Of a DNA stretch of 64,000 nucleotides, positions 1 through 12,200 are shown one piece after another. The stretch spans positions 845,001 to 909,000 of the forward strand of contig JAWNZC010000421.1 in the NCBI GenBank assembly GCA_035771165.1, given 5' to 3'. The notes beneath the pieces are model-generated. The model worked only from the letters and a program-made list of their open reading frames with translations, searched no databases and had not been told where the DNA came from. The translations under genes were made by a program, and so were the position numbers. How positions within the stretch are numbered: the first letter of the stretch is position 1; every line of letters starts with the position of its first letter. This stretch comes from Paragorgia papillata. Lineage: Eukaryota > Cnidaria > Anthozoa > Scleralcyonacea > Coralliidae.

Positions 1-285
1 GTTAAGTAATAGATAAATCCTGAGAACGAGGGATGTATGCTATATAATGCTTTTATATCGCATACATCCCGACGTTCGAGGGATTTATCTGACTTAATTT
101 ATTATCGAGGAGGTTTTCCAACAAAGTTTTGTCTTTCTTTTCCACCTTGGACAAAGATTTTCCTTGTTTTTTTCTTCATTTCGTATCTAATTAGTATTCA
201 AGGTCTTTATGCGATATAAAGACCTCGGAAGAACAAAGAAAACCGACTCGATAATAAATTAATGTGAGATAAACGGCTTAACGAA
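1..285 (+). repeat. Hairpin-element family B, copy 1
   Basis: A stem of about 30 bp (around 10-95) encloses a short loop. It is followed by a T-rich stretch and a second small hairpin in which GGTCTTTAT pairs with ATATAAAGACC (about 200-230), then an AATAAATTAAT-like end. Near-identical copies lie at 15063-15358 (same strand) and about 2335-2525 (opposite strand). No coding capacity is seen. It is probably a non-autonomous mobile element. Confidence 0.6.
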
Positions 286-671
286 AACTGAAGCTCTTAC
301 ATAGCTATCTCCATGCATGGCGCTATAAAGTTTATCTGATTATACATAACCACACGCGATTTTACGAAGATTGCACATTCGTGATGAACTCAAGGATTCA
401 TCATTGACGCACTTGCATTAACACAATTGGTTTAGTACAAATGGCACGCAATGAGCGCAGTGCGTTCTTGTGCCTTCCGATTCAGTTAGGACTACAATGT
501 ACAAAGTACAAGAACATAATACAAAGTACAAACAAGCTCTATATCTCTATAATCTCTTTTCAGGACCATGTTTATATAGGGGAGAGCTCAGCGCCAGTTC
601 GGGTATTCTGGATCGTTTGTTACTACAGTTGAAGCTCCCCTTACGTGATCACTCCCGTGTTCTACTCTTAG

Positions 672-1185
672 CAGTGGCGGCGGAACATCTTTGAAAGTAG
701 GGGGGCTGGGCTGAAATTTTGGGGTTCTAAATTAGTTCTAAAAAAATTTTGGGGTTCTTTCCTGCATTTTAAGACCACTTTTGAACAGAATCTAAAATTT
801 TTCTTGTGTTTGGAAAGTAGTATTCCTTTTCAGAAACATCATCTTGTTGCCATGTCTAATGTCTATGTCTTTGTGTTTATTTGATTTGTTTATTTGGGAT
901 ATAAGTGAGATACTCCGATACTGGGCAGAAGACACTCGAACCTGAGAACAAACTAACAAATAATTGAACCAAATTGACCATAACCTTATATATCAGTGTT
1001 TACAACAGGTAAGTTCAGTTTTGGAGTAGTTGACAGGTCACAGAAGTTAGAACTCAGAAGTATCTATTCTGTGTATCAGCGTACTGTGTACGTGGGTGTG
1101 TGCTGGCTACTGGCTAGGGGGCTTACCCCCTCTAGATGCGTCCTCTAGGGGGGCTATAGCCCCCGTGGTTTCGCCGCCCTTGAGT
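672..1185. mobile_element. MITE-like element with GTGGCGGCGGAA-type ends
   Basis: The left end carries AGTGGCGGCGGAAC followed by a G-run. The right end carries CCCCCGTGGTTTCGCCGCC, roughly its inverted complement. Similar CAGTGGCG-type ends bound elements at 10359-11391 and 34046-34200. No transposase frame is seen inside, so it is non-autonomous. hAT-like MITEs often have such ends, but that assignment is inference. Confidence 0.45.
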
Positions 1186-1323
1186 CTCTTAGGAACTGGA
1201 CTTTTTCTTTGTTTTTGAGTTCCAGTAAGCGACCAGCCCTAGTTATGACTAACTTTTCCACATTCCCGAGCGATTCAACTGTATTTCTTGTTAATTTTCA
1301 TCTTGTACTCTTATACGAGAGTA

Positions 1324-1614
1324 CCCTGCGAGCAGAGCCTTCTTTTCCTTATTTCTTCGCTGAGAGAGAGGAAGAAAAGTAGGCTCTGCTGTATTCGTGT
1401 TTGGCTTCGTCCAAGATTTAGGACGCGTTTAAGACCCGTTTAACCGGTTCTCGTTTTGTTTTCTGCTCTGATTGGGACTGGGTTCGAGATTGTAACCAAG
1501 CAACTGACATGCATGCGCAATGGCAACCAGTCACGAATACAGCAGAGCCTACTTTTCTTCCTCTCTCTCAGCGAAGAAATAAGAAATAAGGAAAAGAAGG
1601 CTCTGCTCGCAGGG
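1324..1614. mobile_element. Foldback MITE with ~80-bp terminal inverted repeats
   Basis: The element starts CCCTGCGAGCAGAGCC and ends GGCTCTGCTCGCAGGG. Arms at about 1324-1402 and 1533-1614 are almost perfectly complementary, including the pyrimidine-rich and AGAGAG stretches. No open frame of note lies between them. Elements with this end sequence feel familiar from coral genomes, which supports the cnidarian assignment but was not checked. Confidence 0.7.
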
Positions 1615-1829
1615 TAATACGAGAGCCGGGTTAGCCCGTCTGGCGAAGATATTGCTTTCGGAAACCATTAAACCATGATCTCGGTCTGAACCGGGTTGGC
1701 TCTAGAAGCTTCGTGCACGCGACCAAATTTGTTTTAATCAGCTTTTTTCGACAGTTTTTCATTTTACAAGTTCTGTTTTGTTTATGTATAGTTTATGTTT
1801 ATTAAACAGTGTTTTGACAGAACTGTACA

Positions 1830-1980
1830 GAATAAATAAATAAATAAACAAACAAACAAACAAACAAACAAACAAACAAACAAACAAACAAACAAACAAA
1901 CAAACAAACAAACAAACAAACAAACAAACAAACAAACAAACAAACAAACAAAAAACCGAACGAGCGAACGAACGAACGAT
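1830..1980. repeat. AAAC/AAAT tetranucleotide microsatellite
   Basis: AAAT units pass into about 25 nearly perfect AAAC units and then GAAC units. The open frames that cross it are periodic translations of the repeat and are not genes. Confidence 0.95.
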
Positions 1981-2334
1981 GAAACTGACAAGTGCGACAC
2001 TCAACATTTTGAGGTAAGCCCACTTAAACTATATTATATTCGCTCTACCTTTATGGTATTGAGCACTTTCCGACATTCCGTGAACAAAATCACACGTGCT
2101 CGTTTGTATATATATATATATATATATTTCTGAGGATAAAATCGTGCAAACTTCAGCCCAACATGAAACACCTTGGCAGCCAACGTCGTACTTATAGGGT
2201 CTTTAACTAGGCCCTTGGCATATCCGCTCTTGCTTAAGTTTACATTTCAACGAGTAATTACACACGCAGGAGGATGACTTTATCAAATGTCACCGCAGTC
2301 AATATCTCGCTTGGACCATGATGAGTGTATAAGC

Positions 2335-2525
2335 CCTTAATTTATTATTGAGTCGGTTTTCTTTGTTCTTTCGAGGGCTTTATATCGCATAAAGCCTTGA
2401 ATAATAATTAAAAACGAAATGAAGAAAAAAAACAAGGAAAATCTTTGTCCAAGGTGGAAAAAAAAGGCAAAACTTTGTTAGAAAACCTCCTCAATACCTC
2501 GATGTATGCGATATACATCCCTCCA
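2335..2525 (-). repeat. Hairpin-element family B, reverse copy
   Basis: Reverse complement of the elements at 1-285 and 15063-15358. It shares the GAGTCGGTTTTC stretch, the small hairpin around CTTTATATCGCATAAAG and the CAAGGTGG segment. The long outer hairpin is degraded toward 2525. Confidence 0.5.
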
Positions 2526-3044
2526 GTGCTGGAAAATGTCCGGCAGCGCCGCTGCCAGGAAGGTTTTTGTAAAAGTTGTTCGCAGGAAATTTTTTGTATC
2601 TTGCAGGAAATATTTGTCAGTTTTTTTAATCCAAGTCAAAGTTTAAAGATAAATTTCCTATTCTTCAAAAAATCGAAAAGCGTCACGGTCACACAATCAC
2701 ACAATTTTGATTGGCATCACTTTTGATCGAATATCAAGTTTCATATTCGTTGACTCATTTTTCTATATTCTTGCCGAACCCTGCGATTTGTAAACAATTC
2801 GAAAGTGTTTTGAAGGTTTATTACATGACATTAACCTGTCTAAGTTTCGTATATCGTTGCGCAAATGACGCAACGATTTATTCTAGAAAACAATGAAATA
2901 TTTATCATTTCAGTATAGTGTTGCTGTTGCAGGCTGCAGCTGTCATTGTGCATTTGCAAGAATACAAGCTGCCTTTATCTTATTCAACTGTTTCAGCATT
3001 TCGATTTTTGACGCTAGTACTTGTATTACGTAGTATTCAATTGA

Positions 3045-3105
3045 AAAAGGTATAAAACTACCGACATGGTTTTCCTCATGAATTGTTAATGAGTTTTTCA
3101 CATAT
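3045..3105 (+). repeat. Truncated hairpin-element family A copy
   Basis: Only the 3' end is present: a TATAAAAC...CCGACATGG segment followed by the terminal hairpin in which CTCAT pairs with ATGAG. Fuller copies are at 22520, 43880, 48520, 49245, 50003, 54215 and 63377. Confidence 0.55.
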
Positions 3106-3349
3106 AATAAGAGATATCCACAAGTATTGTAGTATTATCTTAGTTTATAATAGGAAACTTAAATGTTTTTACTTTAATGTTTTTACTTGGGCTGCCGAGA
3201 GAAAGCGTGGGGCCCGGGGCAAATTATCCGAATTTGGGCCCCCTAATAACGTCACATGTGTCGTTTGGGGGCCTGCCTGATGACGTCACACGTCATAGGG
3301 TCGTGTCTACGTGTTCTCAATTGGTCCCCTGGGTTGGCTAAAAATGAAG

Positions 3350-3455
3350 TTAAACAGGGTGGCCAAACGCTTTAAACATATTGAATCACGGTTGAATTCA
3401 ACAATGTTGAACGATGTTGAATGAAATGTTGAAAGCGTTTGGCCAGGCCTTACGC
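3350..3455. mobile_element. Fragment of GGCCAAACGCTTT foldback element
   Basis: Contains GGCCAAACGCTTTAAACAT, then repeats of AACAATGTTGAACGATGTTG, then the inverted end AAAGCGTTTGGCCAGGCC. It matches the ends of the larger element at 41450-41873 and looks like an internally deleted copy. Confidence 0.6.
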
Positions 3456-3687
3456 ATCTGGGCCTCGTGTTTCCTTACGTCAAAAACTCAAATCTTTTAG
3501 GGGACCCTTCTCAAGTTGGGGGCCCGGGGCAACTTTCCCCCCTAGCCCCCCTCTTGGCGGGATAGCATATCCATCTCTTCACTTAACAACATGCATTACC
3601 ACGTTAACATATTGTCATATATCATCATCATACATGCACATAGAAGTGTCATAGATCGAAAGTTGACCTTCGTTCAAATCACCCGAT

Positions 3688-3760
3688 TACCGTAGTTCAA
3701 TGGTAAGAGCGTCTCACCGGCGATCAGAAGGTTGTGGGTTCAGAAGGTTGGAATAATTTA
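3688..3760 (+). repeat. tRNA-like SINE head
   Basis: An A-box-like TAGTTCAATGGTAAGAGCG is followed about 30 bases later by a B-box-like GGTTGTGGGTTC, in tRNA-like spacing. There is no closed acceptor stem, so this is not a tRNA gene. Related sequences lie at 9060-9180 (-) and 9715-9850 (+). Confidence 0.55.
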
Positions 3761-4534
3761 CTCAATAATTGTATAATTATAAATAGGTTTGTGGATACAC
3801 AACGTTCATTAGTTGTTTGCTGAGTGTTTGGCCCGTTGAGTTAGGCTTTCGTAACTTTATCATCAGAACAATGTTTCTCTGAGTCAGCCAGCTCTGACGA
3901 ATAAGGTCTGAGTCAGCTCAGCCAATTAGACAACAACTCTATCTTTAATTAATTGTACTTTAATATAGCTGTTCGTCAAAACTCCCACTTGTAATTTCTA
4001 CAATCGTTTAAATTCCACGCATGCACTATCACCATTGACACTTTAGAGTCAGTGACAATATCCATGTGTATTGCTGTCACTTGATATAAAGTACAGGTCA
4101 AGTTATCAAGGGTAAAATTCCTTCCCCGGCGGCGCCAGCAGCATTGGCCTTCCTTTAATAAGGATCGCGTGTTCTTCTTGACCACAAGCTGTTGAGATTT
4201 TTCTCAGCTTTCGACGACTCGTCGCCTGTAGTTGACGGGCGAAGAAGCTCTTCATGGTACAAAGACGAGTGATTTATTTTAGCTCATAACACTTTGAAGC
4301 CTGAATCTTCAGTATTTTATTCTGGCTAACGCCAGACGATTTTATTCAAAGACCGACCTGGTATGCGATACCGAAAAATCTCCAAAGGTTACTCTATATA
4401 TAGTCTATATCACCAGAGTCAAATCAGAACCGTTACGGCTTCGACACAAAACGTCCCTTTTTAAAGTTATCATAAGAATAACGTCGTCGTTAGGATAATA
4501 ATCCTAATACTATTTTTTTTTAAATAATTTGTGT

Positions 4535-4830
4535 ATATATGCGCATATGTGAATTTGCGCATTTGTGTATTTGCGCATTTGTGAATTTGCGCATTTTTGT
4601 ATTTGCGCATTTGTATATTTGCGCGTTTGTGTATTTGCGCATTTGCTCATATGCATTTTCACATTTTTGTATTTGGGCATTTTTGTATTTGCGCATTTCT
4701 GTTTTGCGCATGTTGTATTTGCACATTTGCGCATTTGCGCACTTGTGTATTTACACAATTGCACATTTTTGCGCATTTGTACATTTGCATATTAGTGTAT
4801 TTGTGTATTTGCACATACACAAATGTGCAA
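4535..4830. repeat. Minisatellite of TTTGCGCATTTGTGTA type
   Basis: About 20 imperfect copies of a 12-bp-period motif alternating GCGCATTTG and TGTATTTG. It is open in several frames on both strands only because the period is a multiple of three. Confidence 0.85.
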
Positions 4831-6205
4831 ATATACCGGCACCTATTTCCGGCCCGCTTTTGCTGCCGACGAAAAACGCCCAACACTTTGAGGCCTAGAC
4901 TCGGAGACCCTGTAATGTTATCACTTGTTTTATGCTATTAGCAACACGTTTTTGGTAGCTATATATACGGACAGCGTTTCGCTCAGCGCGTTGTTTCGTC
5001 TCAAGAAAGGATAATTACTTGTTTGAAATCCCCAGTATGGTATAATATTGCCAATAATCAAGTCTTTATACCGAGTCTTCATTCTACGCAGACGTCCAGA
5101 CTGAGACATCAACTATTAGAACATTAACATCTGTGACTTCAGTTTATCGTTGATTTACAGAGTAGATAATGGATTCAACTGAAACGTTTAATCTTACATT
5201 ATCTAACAAAAAAAAAATATTTACAATTTATCATTACAACGTCAATAGTCTGTTTCTCAGTTAAACAAAAGACAAAATTCACGTTTGCCAATGTCACCGT
5301 GTTTAATAGTTAGCTGTTAGTATCTGTTGGAATTGTATAATATTCAGGTATTTGTTCACCGAAAATATTTTTTTCAGCATTAGAAACCAGCATTAGATTC
5401 GCATGGATGTCAGCAAATATATGCATTTTATATAATATGGATAAAAATTATTAAGGGGGGAACAAGGTAGATATAAAAGAATTTTAAAACGGACTTTTTT
5501 CGTACTGTTAGATGCTGAGAAACTCGTATATAAATACACCTAAAAGTATGGTTTGTGAAAAGTCTGCATGCAGTTAACTGCATGGGTTAAATTCCCATCG
5601 TTATATACCACTTAGTCTACATCTGGACGAGGTCTGGTTTTAGACCAGCCGGTTTTACTCTTCAAGATGAGAACTACAAGGTTGCGGAGTCCCTGTAGTG
5701 TCGCAGCTCGTAGAACGTCTTCAATGATTGACAGCTGTGTTCAAGTTGTGTCGCATTTTTATATTATATGAATAGTCCGCGAAACATGCAGGTTCGTCAA
5801 GCCCAAATACTCATTCCCAGACAGGGATACTTTTTTAATGACCGTTTAGATGTTCTAACGTTTCAGCTGCTGAAACTCGAATAGAGAGCTAAAGGTTGCC
5901 AAGTGCGTAATATAGTATTTGTGCGAGCTTTCTCACTTTTGTGTAATGTAAAAGACTTTTCGTAGAGACGTTTGTGAAGCTCAAATACTCAGTTCCAGAC
6001 ATTGATATTTTTAAATAGATGCTCAGCCTCTAACGTTTGAGCTGCTGTAGCTCGAATAGAGAGCTAAAGGTTGCCAAAATGCGTCTTATGTGGTAACGTT
6101 GGTATATTAGATGTAATTATGAGTATAGTCCAACGTCTACCAGACGTCGGTTTATTGTTTACTTGTGTTATTATTTGTTTTTTCTAGTTATTAATAGCAC
6201 GCGAC

Positions 6206-6263
6206 ATGTTTTCTGTTCTTCTGCTGTGGACGTCACTAGCCATATTGAATTCTAAAGGTTACG
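6206..6263 (+). CDS. THBS: Thrombospondin exon 1: signal peptide
   Basis: Encodes [19 protein letters not shown], a typical short hydrophobic secretion signal, and ends in phase 1 at a GTAAGT donor. The single leftover G joins AG at 16449 to make Glu, so the join is in frame with the N domain. A pyrimidine-rich AG at 6187 suggests a further 5' untranslated exon. Linkage to the gene 10 kb downstream is inferred from phase, position and the N domain's lack of any nearer signal peptide. Confidence 0.75.
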
Positions 6264-9200
6264 GTAAGTTCAAACAAAGAATCTCTATTTACATAACTGC
6301 TCATCTGTCTAGGATCCAGCGGTGATAGTTTACATTGGGAAAGGCCAAGGCTTAATCTGTTTGTGTTTTACTATGCTTTTACTCAATTTACTGTCATGCC
6401 TCCCCGTACAACCCAATCCCAACAGTCTCGCAGTTTCAAGGAAAACGGTTCAAATAGTGGAGGGGTATGTTGCCGGCAGTATAAAAGTACCTTCGTGTAG
6501 ATTCACTACTCGAGTTCGACTTAACTTTCGACTTTCATATTTATAACTCTTCTTTCTTCTTCTTCTTCTTCTTCTTCTTCTTCTTCTTCTTCTTCTTCTT
6601 CTTCTTCTTCTTCTTCTTCTTCTTCTTCTTCTTCTTCTTCTTCTTCTTCTTCTTCTCCTTCTCCTTCTCCTTCTCCTCCTTCTCCTTCTCCTTCTCCTTC
6701 TCCTTCTCCTTCTCCTTCTTCTCCTTCTCTTTCACTTTGACCTACCGGGTTTATTCGGCAGTTATCGCAAAAATCCCAGTTTCTTACTCAACAGGCTATC
6801 CCACGCTCTGTCAACAATATTCCTCTCTCCTAATCTGACCACAGTCACGCAGGCCAGACGACTAGTCATATTGTCGGTAACCTACAGAGAACTGGAAAAT
6901 AGGATAGGATAACGTTGTTTAATAAACAGGTTGGCCTCATCAGCTATATAGTTACAGTTATCAGCTATATAGTTGACCTGTATTTAGTTACAGGTATTAT
7001 GAAAAATTTTAAATACATAACATATATACAGTACTATCAAAGAACAAAGTATGCAGAAGAGATCGATTATCCAAATGTCTCCAAATTTGGAAACATCCAA
7101 GCAATCGAACTTCACCTGCCAGTCTTGAAAACACATGCAGATAAAGATTAACCACTCAAATGTTTCCAAATTTTAAGCTTAAAACTAAAAAGTGAGGAAG
7201 CCTCTTTCACTGTGGTAGGCAGTTTATAAACAAGACGCTTGCTCAAGGCGTTCATTCGGGCTACTGCAAACTCGTATACAGTGCTAAAATCTATAAAAGT
7301 CTAAACATCATTGGTCACCGAAAATAGTCAAAACACAATCTAATTCTCCGATAGAAAACACAATTCGCAATACACAAAACACGATTGCCTGAATTCGCAA
7401 TACACAAAACACGATTTAACGTATTTCCATTTCCACACAGCATTCATATGTCGAGTCCCTTCGGGTGTTGAATATCAACACAGCACAGCACAGCACGATC
7501 ATGTTTAATCAGATCATGTTTAATCCTGTCAGCGAAATTACTGAACAATAACTACGTCTGTGAACACACTGAACACGTCCAAGAAAGAACACTTCACTTC
7601 AAACAACTTGATCAGATCTAGACATCAGGAAAGCGAAGAAAGAACGTGTGAAGATTAATTAGCATTTTAGCACGCATCAGTTTCGCAAAGCCTGACGGAA
7701 TGACGTAATGAACCCTAGACTCGGTCTACCACAGGTTGCCCGAGTAATAAAGTATAAATTCATAACAAAAACAACGACCTGTGAACAAAACCTTGGTATA
7801 AACATGCATTGAAAGAACCCCGACTGAGTGTCCATTCAGCCTTAAAATAAACAATATGTGAACAAAATATCCAGACCACAGCTTCGTCATCAGTTTAGCA
7901 AAGTTAGCCATTTATATACTTAGTGTGTGGCGGAGCATTCTCACTGAACTCATTAAGAATTCATGAAATCGGAGGAAGATTTACGGTCAAATTTACTGAA
8001 CATTTTGGTCGACTTCTTTTAAAATATAGATTTGTTAAGTTTGAGAAGCTATATCCAACACTCATCAGTGTTCATCCTCCGATGTCTAAATACAGCCAAG
8101 CTGGTTGAAGAGAAATAAAAGTAGCGTGCTGCGTAGGCAGTGTAGAAACAACAATCGAAATATAGTGGTTGAAGAGAACTCGACTTCGCCTCGTATTTTC
8201 AATCTGCTTGGCTGTATTTAGAAATTGGAGGAAGGACACTGACCCGTCTTGGATATATTATATACATGTCGACCTATAGTCTGTGCAACATCTAAATGAG
8301 CGAAAATGTTTCAGAACCCAGGTTTGATGTCTGCTGTCCGATTAAGAGGCCGGTACTCTCAACATTTATCAGCGAAACTCAGATGGAGAGCTAAGGGGTA
8401 TATAAGGTTACAAAAATGTGTAAAACTTGTTAACCTTTGGCTCTGATTTGAGTGAGAGACTTAAAACAATTGAGTTGTTGAGGCTTCTACCAAAAATTCT
8501 GCATCTATCTCGTTTTTGGAACATTGAGTACAGTTTACAAGGAACAGATCTTGCTGACGTAGCCCTGTTAGCCCAGTGATTTCCAAATTAACGAGAAATA
8601 TACTAAGTCAAAACATTAACTTACGCGCTCAAAATAACTGACAGTCTTGCTAAAGCATATAAAAGTGCACTCCCTTACAAAAACGACCACTTTCGGATGG
8701 TCTAGGCAATCAGCCTTTCGATCTGGAAGCAAAAATTCTTTAGAATTCCAGGTACAAAAACGGGCCAGAACGGCTTATTAAGATCAGATGCACGTCAAAA
8801 CATTCAAATTGGTCGCCATGATAGTGCTGACAAACCAACAGGCAGCTGTAGTCTGTTACAGTCGAGCTTGCGGTTGTCATTCTGTCCTGAACAGTCTGTC
8901 GTATATTACAAATATGATATCACTGATATCATAGCTGTATCATGACTTGATACATGCACTAACAAGATGTACAGTCGGGGTCAACAGCCTCTTTCTGGGA
9001 TCTCTACATTCCCTTCCCGCGTCTTTCCGCGTTGAAGCGAGATGTCAAGATCTGAGATAGATATGCTAGCTTGGATATGCGAGTCGAGTGTAAATGTTCT
9101 TCGAGCTACACAGAATTTCTGAGTTCCCAAGCTGGGATTCGAATCCACAACCTTCTAATCGCCAGTGCGACGCTCCCTGGCCCTAATCAAACGAGAACAC

Positions 9201-12200
9201 AAGTCATCGCAAGTTGGCAGTCACGCTATCCGCTATCTCAGCCAACCCCTCTAAATAATTTCCCGAAAATAACATGTACCGTGACAAAGTTAAAACTTGT
9301 TTGAAACACTCACGAAACCTTTATTTTGTTAATTTGGGTGTTCGAACGACCACCACAGCAATTCGTGACTGCCAACTTGCGATGACTTGCGTTCTCGTTT
9401 GATTAGGGTTTTAAGACGGGCAAGGATCTTAAACAATATAAAAACGACTGGGTACAAGTCAGAGACACTTTAACCATTGAGCTACTGGGACTCAGATGAT
9501 TTGAACTATTCATAGCCTGAGTTTGATGATGATGTGCTAGCTCGGATATGAGAATTTAGTATAAATGTTCTTCGAGGTAATTTACTCAGAAAATTTTTCG
9601 AGTTTCCAAGCGTGACTCGTGATGCATGTACATTAACATATATCATCATACTTGCCCACAGCAGTATATATATATTGTCAGTCCGATACATCGAACTCAA
9701 CCTACGTTCCAGTCATCTGACTCCCAATATAGCTCAATGGTTTAATAGAGCCGCGTCTCACTGGGCATCAGTGTGTGGGTTCGAGTCCCGCTTGTGAACT
9801 CAGAGATTTTTCTGAGTAAACTAGCTTGAAGAACATTTACACTCAATGTCAAAATATATAGACTATATACATCTATGCTTTACTATTCTAAATGGTAGCC
9901 ACGCGCGGTCTGTCGTTGGTTCATGCTTCACTGATATATTAAGCATATGTCCAGTATATGCGAGATAGCCCCAGAACCTCAAAAAATAGCGTGTTGTAGT
10001 TTCCAACTATAATTGCAAACATTAATCAAAAGTTAATCAATCATACTTAGCAGACGGCACTTTGCACTGCCAGCCGGCGAACAATCTAGAAGGGCTTGTT
10101 TTTCTGCTTTAATCTGGATTCATTCTCTCGCATTACGAGCAAACGTTCAGCGATGTGACATGTTTTCCACCGAGTGGTCTAGCAAAGGTGATGTAAAACA
10201 TGCATGCAGCAAGGCGTATGGCATGCGAATTATTACTTATTATGTAAAAAAAAAACAAGCCTTAAAGACGGGGATCGAACCTGGAACCTTCTGAGACTCG
10301 GATGAAGAGCTACCGCTTAGGAGCATACATGACCTTAGCTCGCCATTCGAACCTCAGTACAGTGGCGTCGTGTGGGAGCTGTTCAACAGGGGGGGGGGGG
10401 GCTCAAGTCCAAAATTTCCCGACAGGTGTATTTTTTCTTAATTTTTCAGCGGAGTGACATGTAACTCATGAACGGAAAATTCAATTTGAATTCTCCTATT
10501 GCAATTTACTGCCGACGGGGGAATCGAATTTCGGGGCATGTGAATTCGCGGAAAATCAAATCGCCGCGCAATGAACAGCGCACAAACTGTTCTCTCCTTA
10601 GCAACTACTGCTTTGCTTTGTCGAGTATCTGGATTATGTGCTGTGACCACGCCTTGCTAGTGCCAACATGTTCCATCAATCGTCGCTCGAGAATCTATAC
10701 GCCTTCCAGTGGCGCCGTGGGAGCTGTTCAACAGGGGGGCTCAAGTCCAAAATTTTCCGACAGGTGTATTTTTTTCTTAATTTTTCAAAAAAGAAATTAT
10801 AGCGATTTCATCACAAAGTTTTCTGATCTAGAAAACTACAGTATACAGTAGGTTAACAGTCTACAGGTTTGAATCACTTCAATCTAAACTACACGTTCCG
10901 TGTCCACGCAGAAGAAGATATAGCATTAAGTACTAAGAGTCCAGGACATGAAAGTTTGAATCACTTTAATATAGATGTTATACGTTTCCACACTTAATAT
11001 TAACAACTACAAGACTCCATGTGTGCCTATTATTTTGTCATGAAGTACACAAGCTTAAAAAAGCGGCCGACAAGAACGCGAAGTTATCCAGCGAAATTTG
11101 CCTTGTTGTGTTGTTCACGCGCTAACTTATTTTATAATGAAATAGGTAGCATTACTATGAGTTATGACAAATGTCTGGCATGCAGGATAATGTGAGTTCA
11201 CTGTGGCTGACAACATGAACAAACTGGCCGAAATAAGCCGATCTAGTAAGTCATTACATTATTGTAAACAATCTATTGTCAACTGATGATCAAGTTTACC
11301 GACAACCACAAAATTTCCAACAAATATCAAATAGTAGGGGTGGGGGGGGGGGGGGGGGCTGTAGCCCCCTGGCCACGACGCCACTGCCTCAGTAGCTCAA
11401 TGGTTAGAGCGTCAACTGGTCATTAGAAGGTTTCACGGTTGATCTCAGTTTCGGGCCCAGAAATATGTTCTGAGTATGCGCACGAGTTTGACGAACGTCT
11501 ACCAATTACCAAAGTCTGTTACATTACACCAAGCTCGCAAACTTACTACATGCACTACATGTATACGTACAACAGTGCTAACCTAGTGTACCGCCACTAG
11601 CGACTTTACCGCAAAGCTGGGTTCTCTGCGTCACTTAACTTCTAATCCCACAAATCATAGTTTTATGCCGCCACAGTTAACTGTGATGCCGCCTAGCTTA
11701 TATACGCTGACCTGACCCTCTCTGGCGGAGCGTAAAGCTGGATTATCTATGTCACCTAACTTTATAAGAACTTTAATCCTTTACCGTCACATACTACTTT
11801 TATGCCGCCTAGCTTATACTCTGACCTGATCCTCTGGCGGATTTACAGCGTAAAGCTGGATTATCTATGTCACCTAACTTTATAAGAACTTTAAGCCTTT
11901 ACGGTCACATACTACTTTTATGCCGCCTAGCTTATATTCTGACCTGATCCTCTGGCGGATTTAACTCTATAAGAACTTTAATCCTATATAGTCACATACT
12001 ACTTTTATGCCGCCTAGCTTATACGCTAACCTGACCCACTGACGTGTTTATCGCTTAGGCTCTACATAGCGGCTTAATCTAACCCACTAGTAAGTTTAGG
12101 ACGCAAAAGATTCTTTCACAGCAGTAAACACACTATTGTGGGTCAGGTTGGCATTTAAGCTATATAGCCAATAGGTAAACCTTTAACTAGGCTTAGGATT

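Larger units (their letters stand above)
1..6205. other. Repeat-rich 5' flank, no convincing gene
   Basis: I see no multi-exon coding signal or recognisable protein family on either strand here. The stretch holds hairpin-family elements (about 1-285 and 2335-2525), a foldback MITE (1324-1614), an AAAC microsatellite, a TA run (2107-2127), a tRNA-like SINE (3688-3760), a 12-bp-period array (4535-4830) and an imperfect direct duplication (about 5790-5913 against 5970-6083) just upstream of the thrombospondin start. Open frames up to about 120 codons exist only inside low-complexity repeats. The last 100 bases probably contain the thrombospondin promoter or a 5' untranslated exon: a pyrimidine-rich AG ends at 6187, 18 bases before the ATG. 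Confidence 0.6.

Noticed and set aside
10468..10851. 127-codon frame [10 protein letters not shown]...
   Set aside because: Spans a duplicated MITE end; no recognised domain, and its boundaries coincide with repeat borders.
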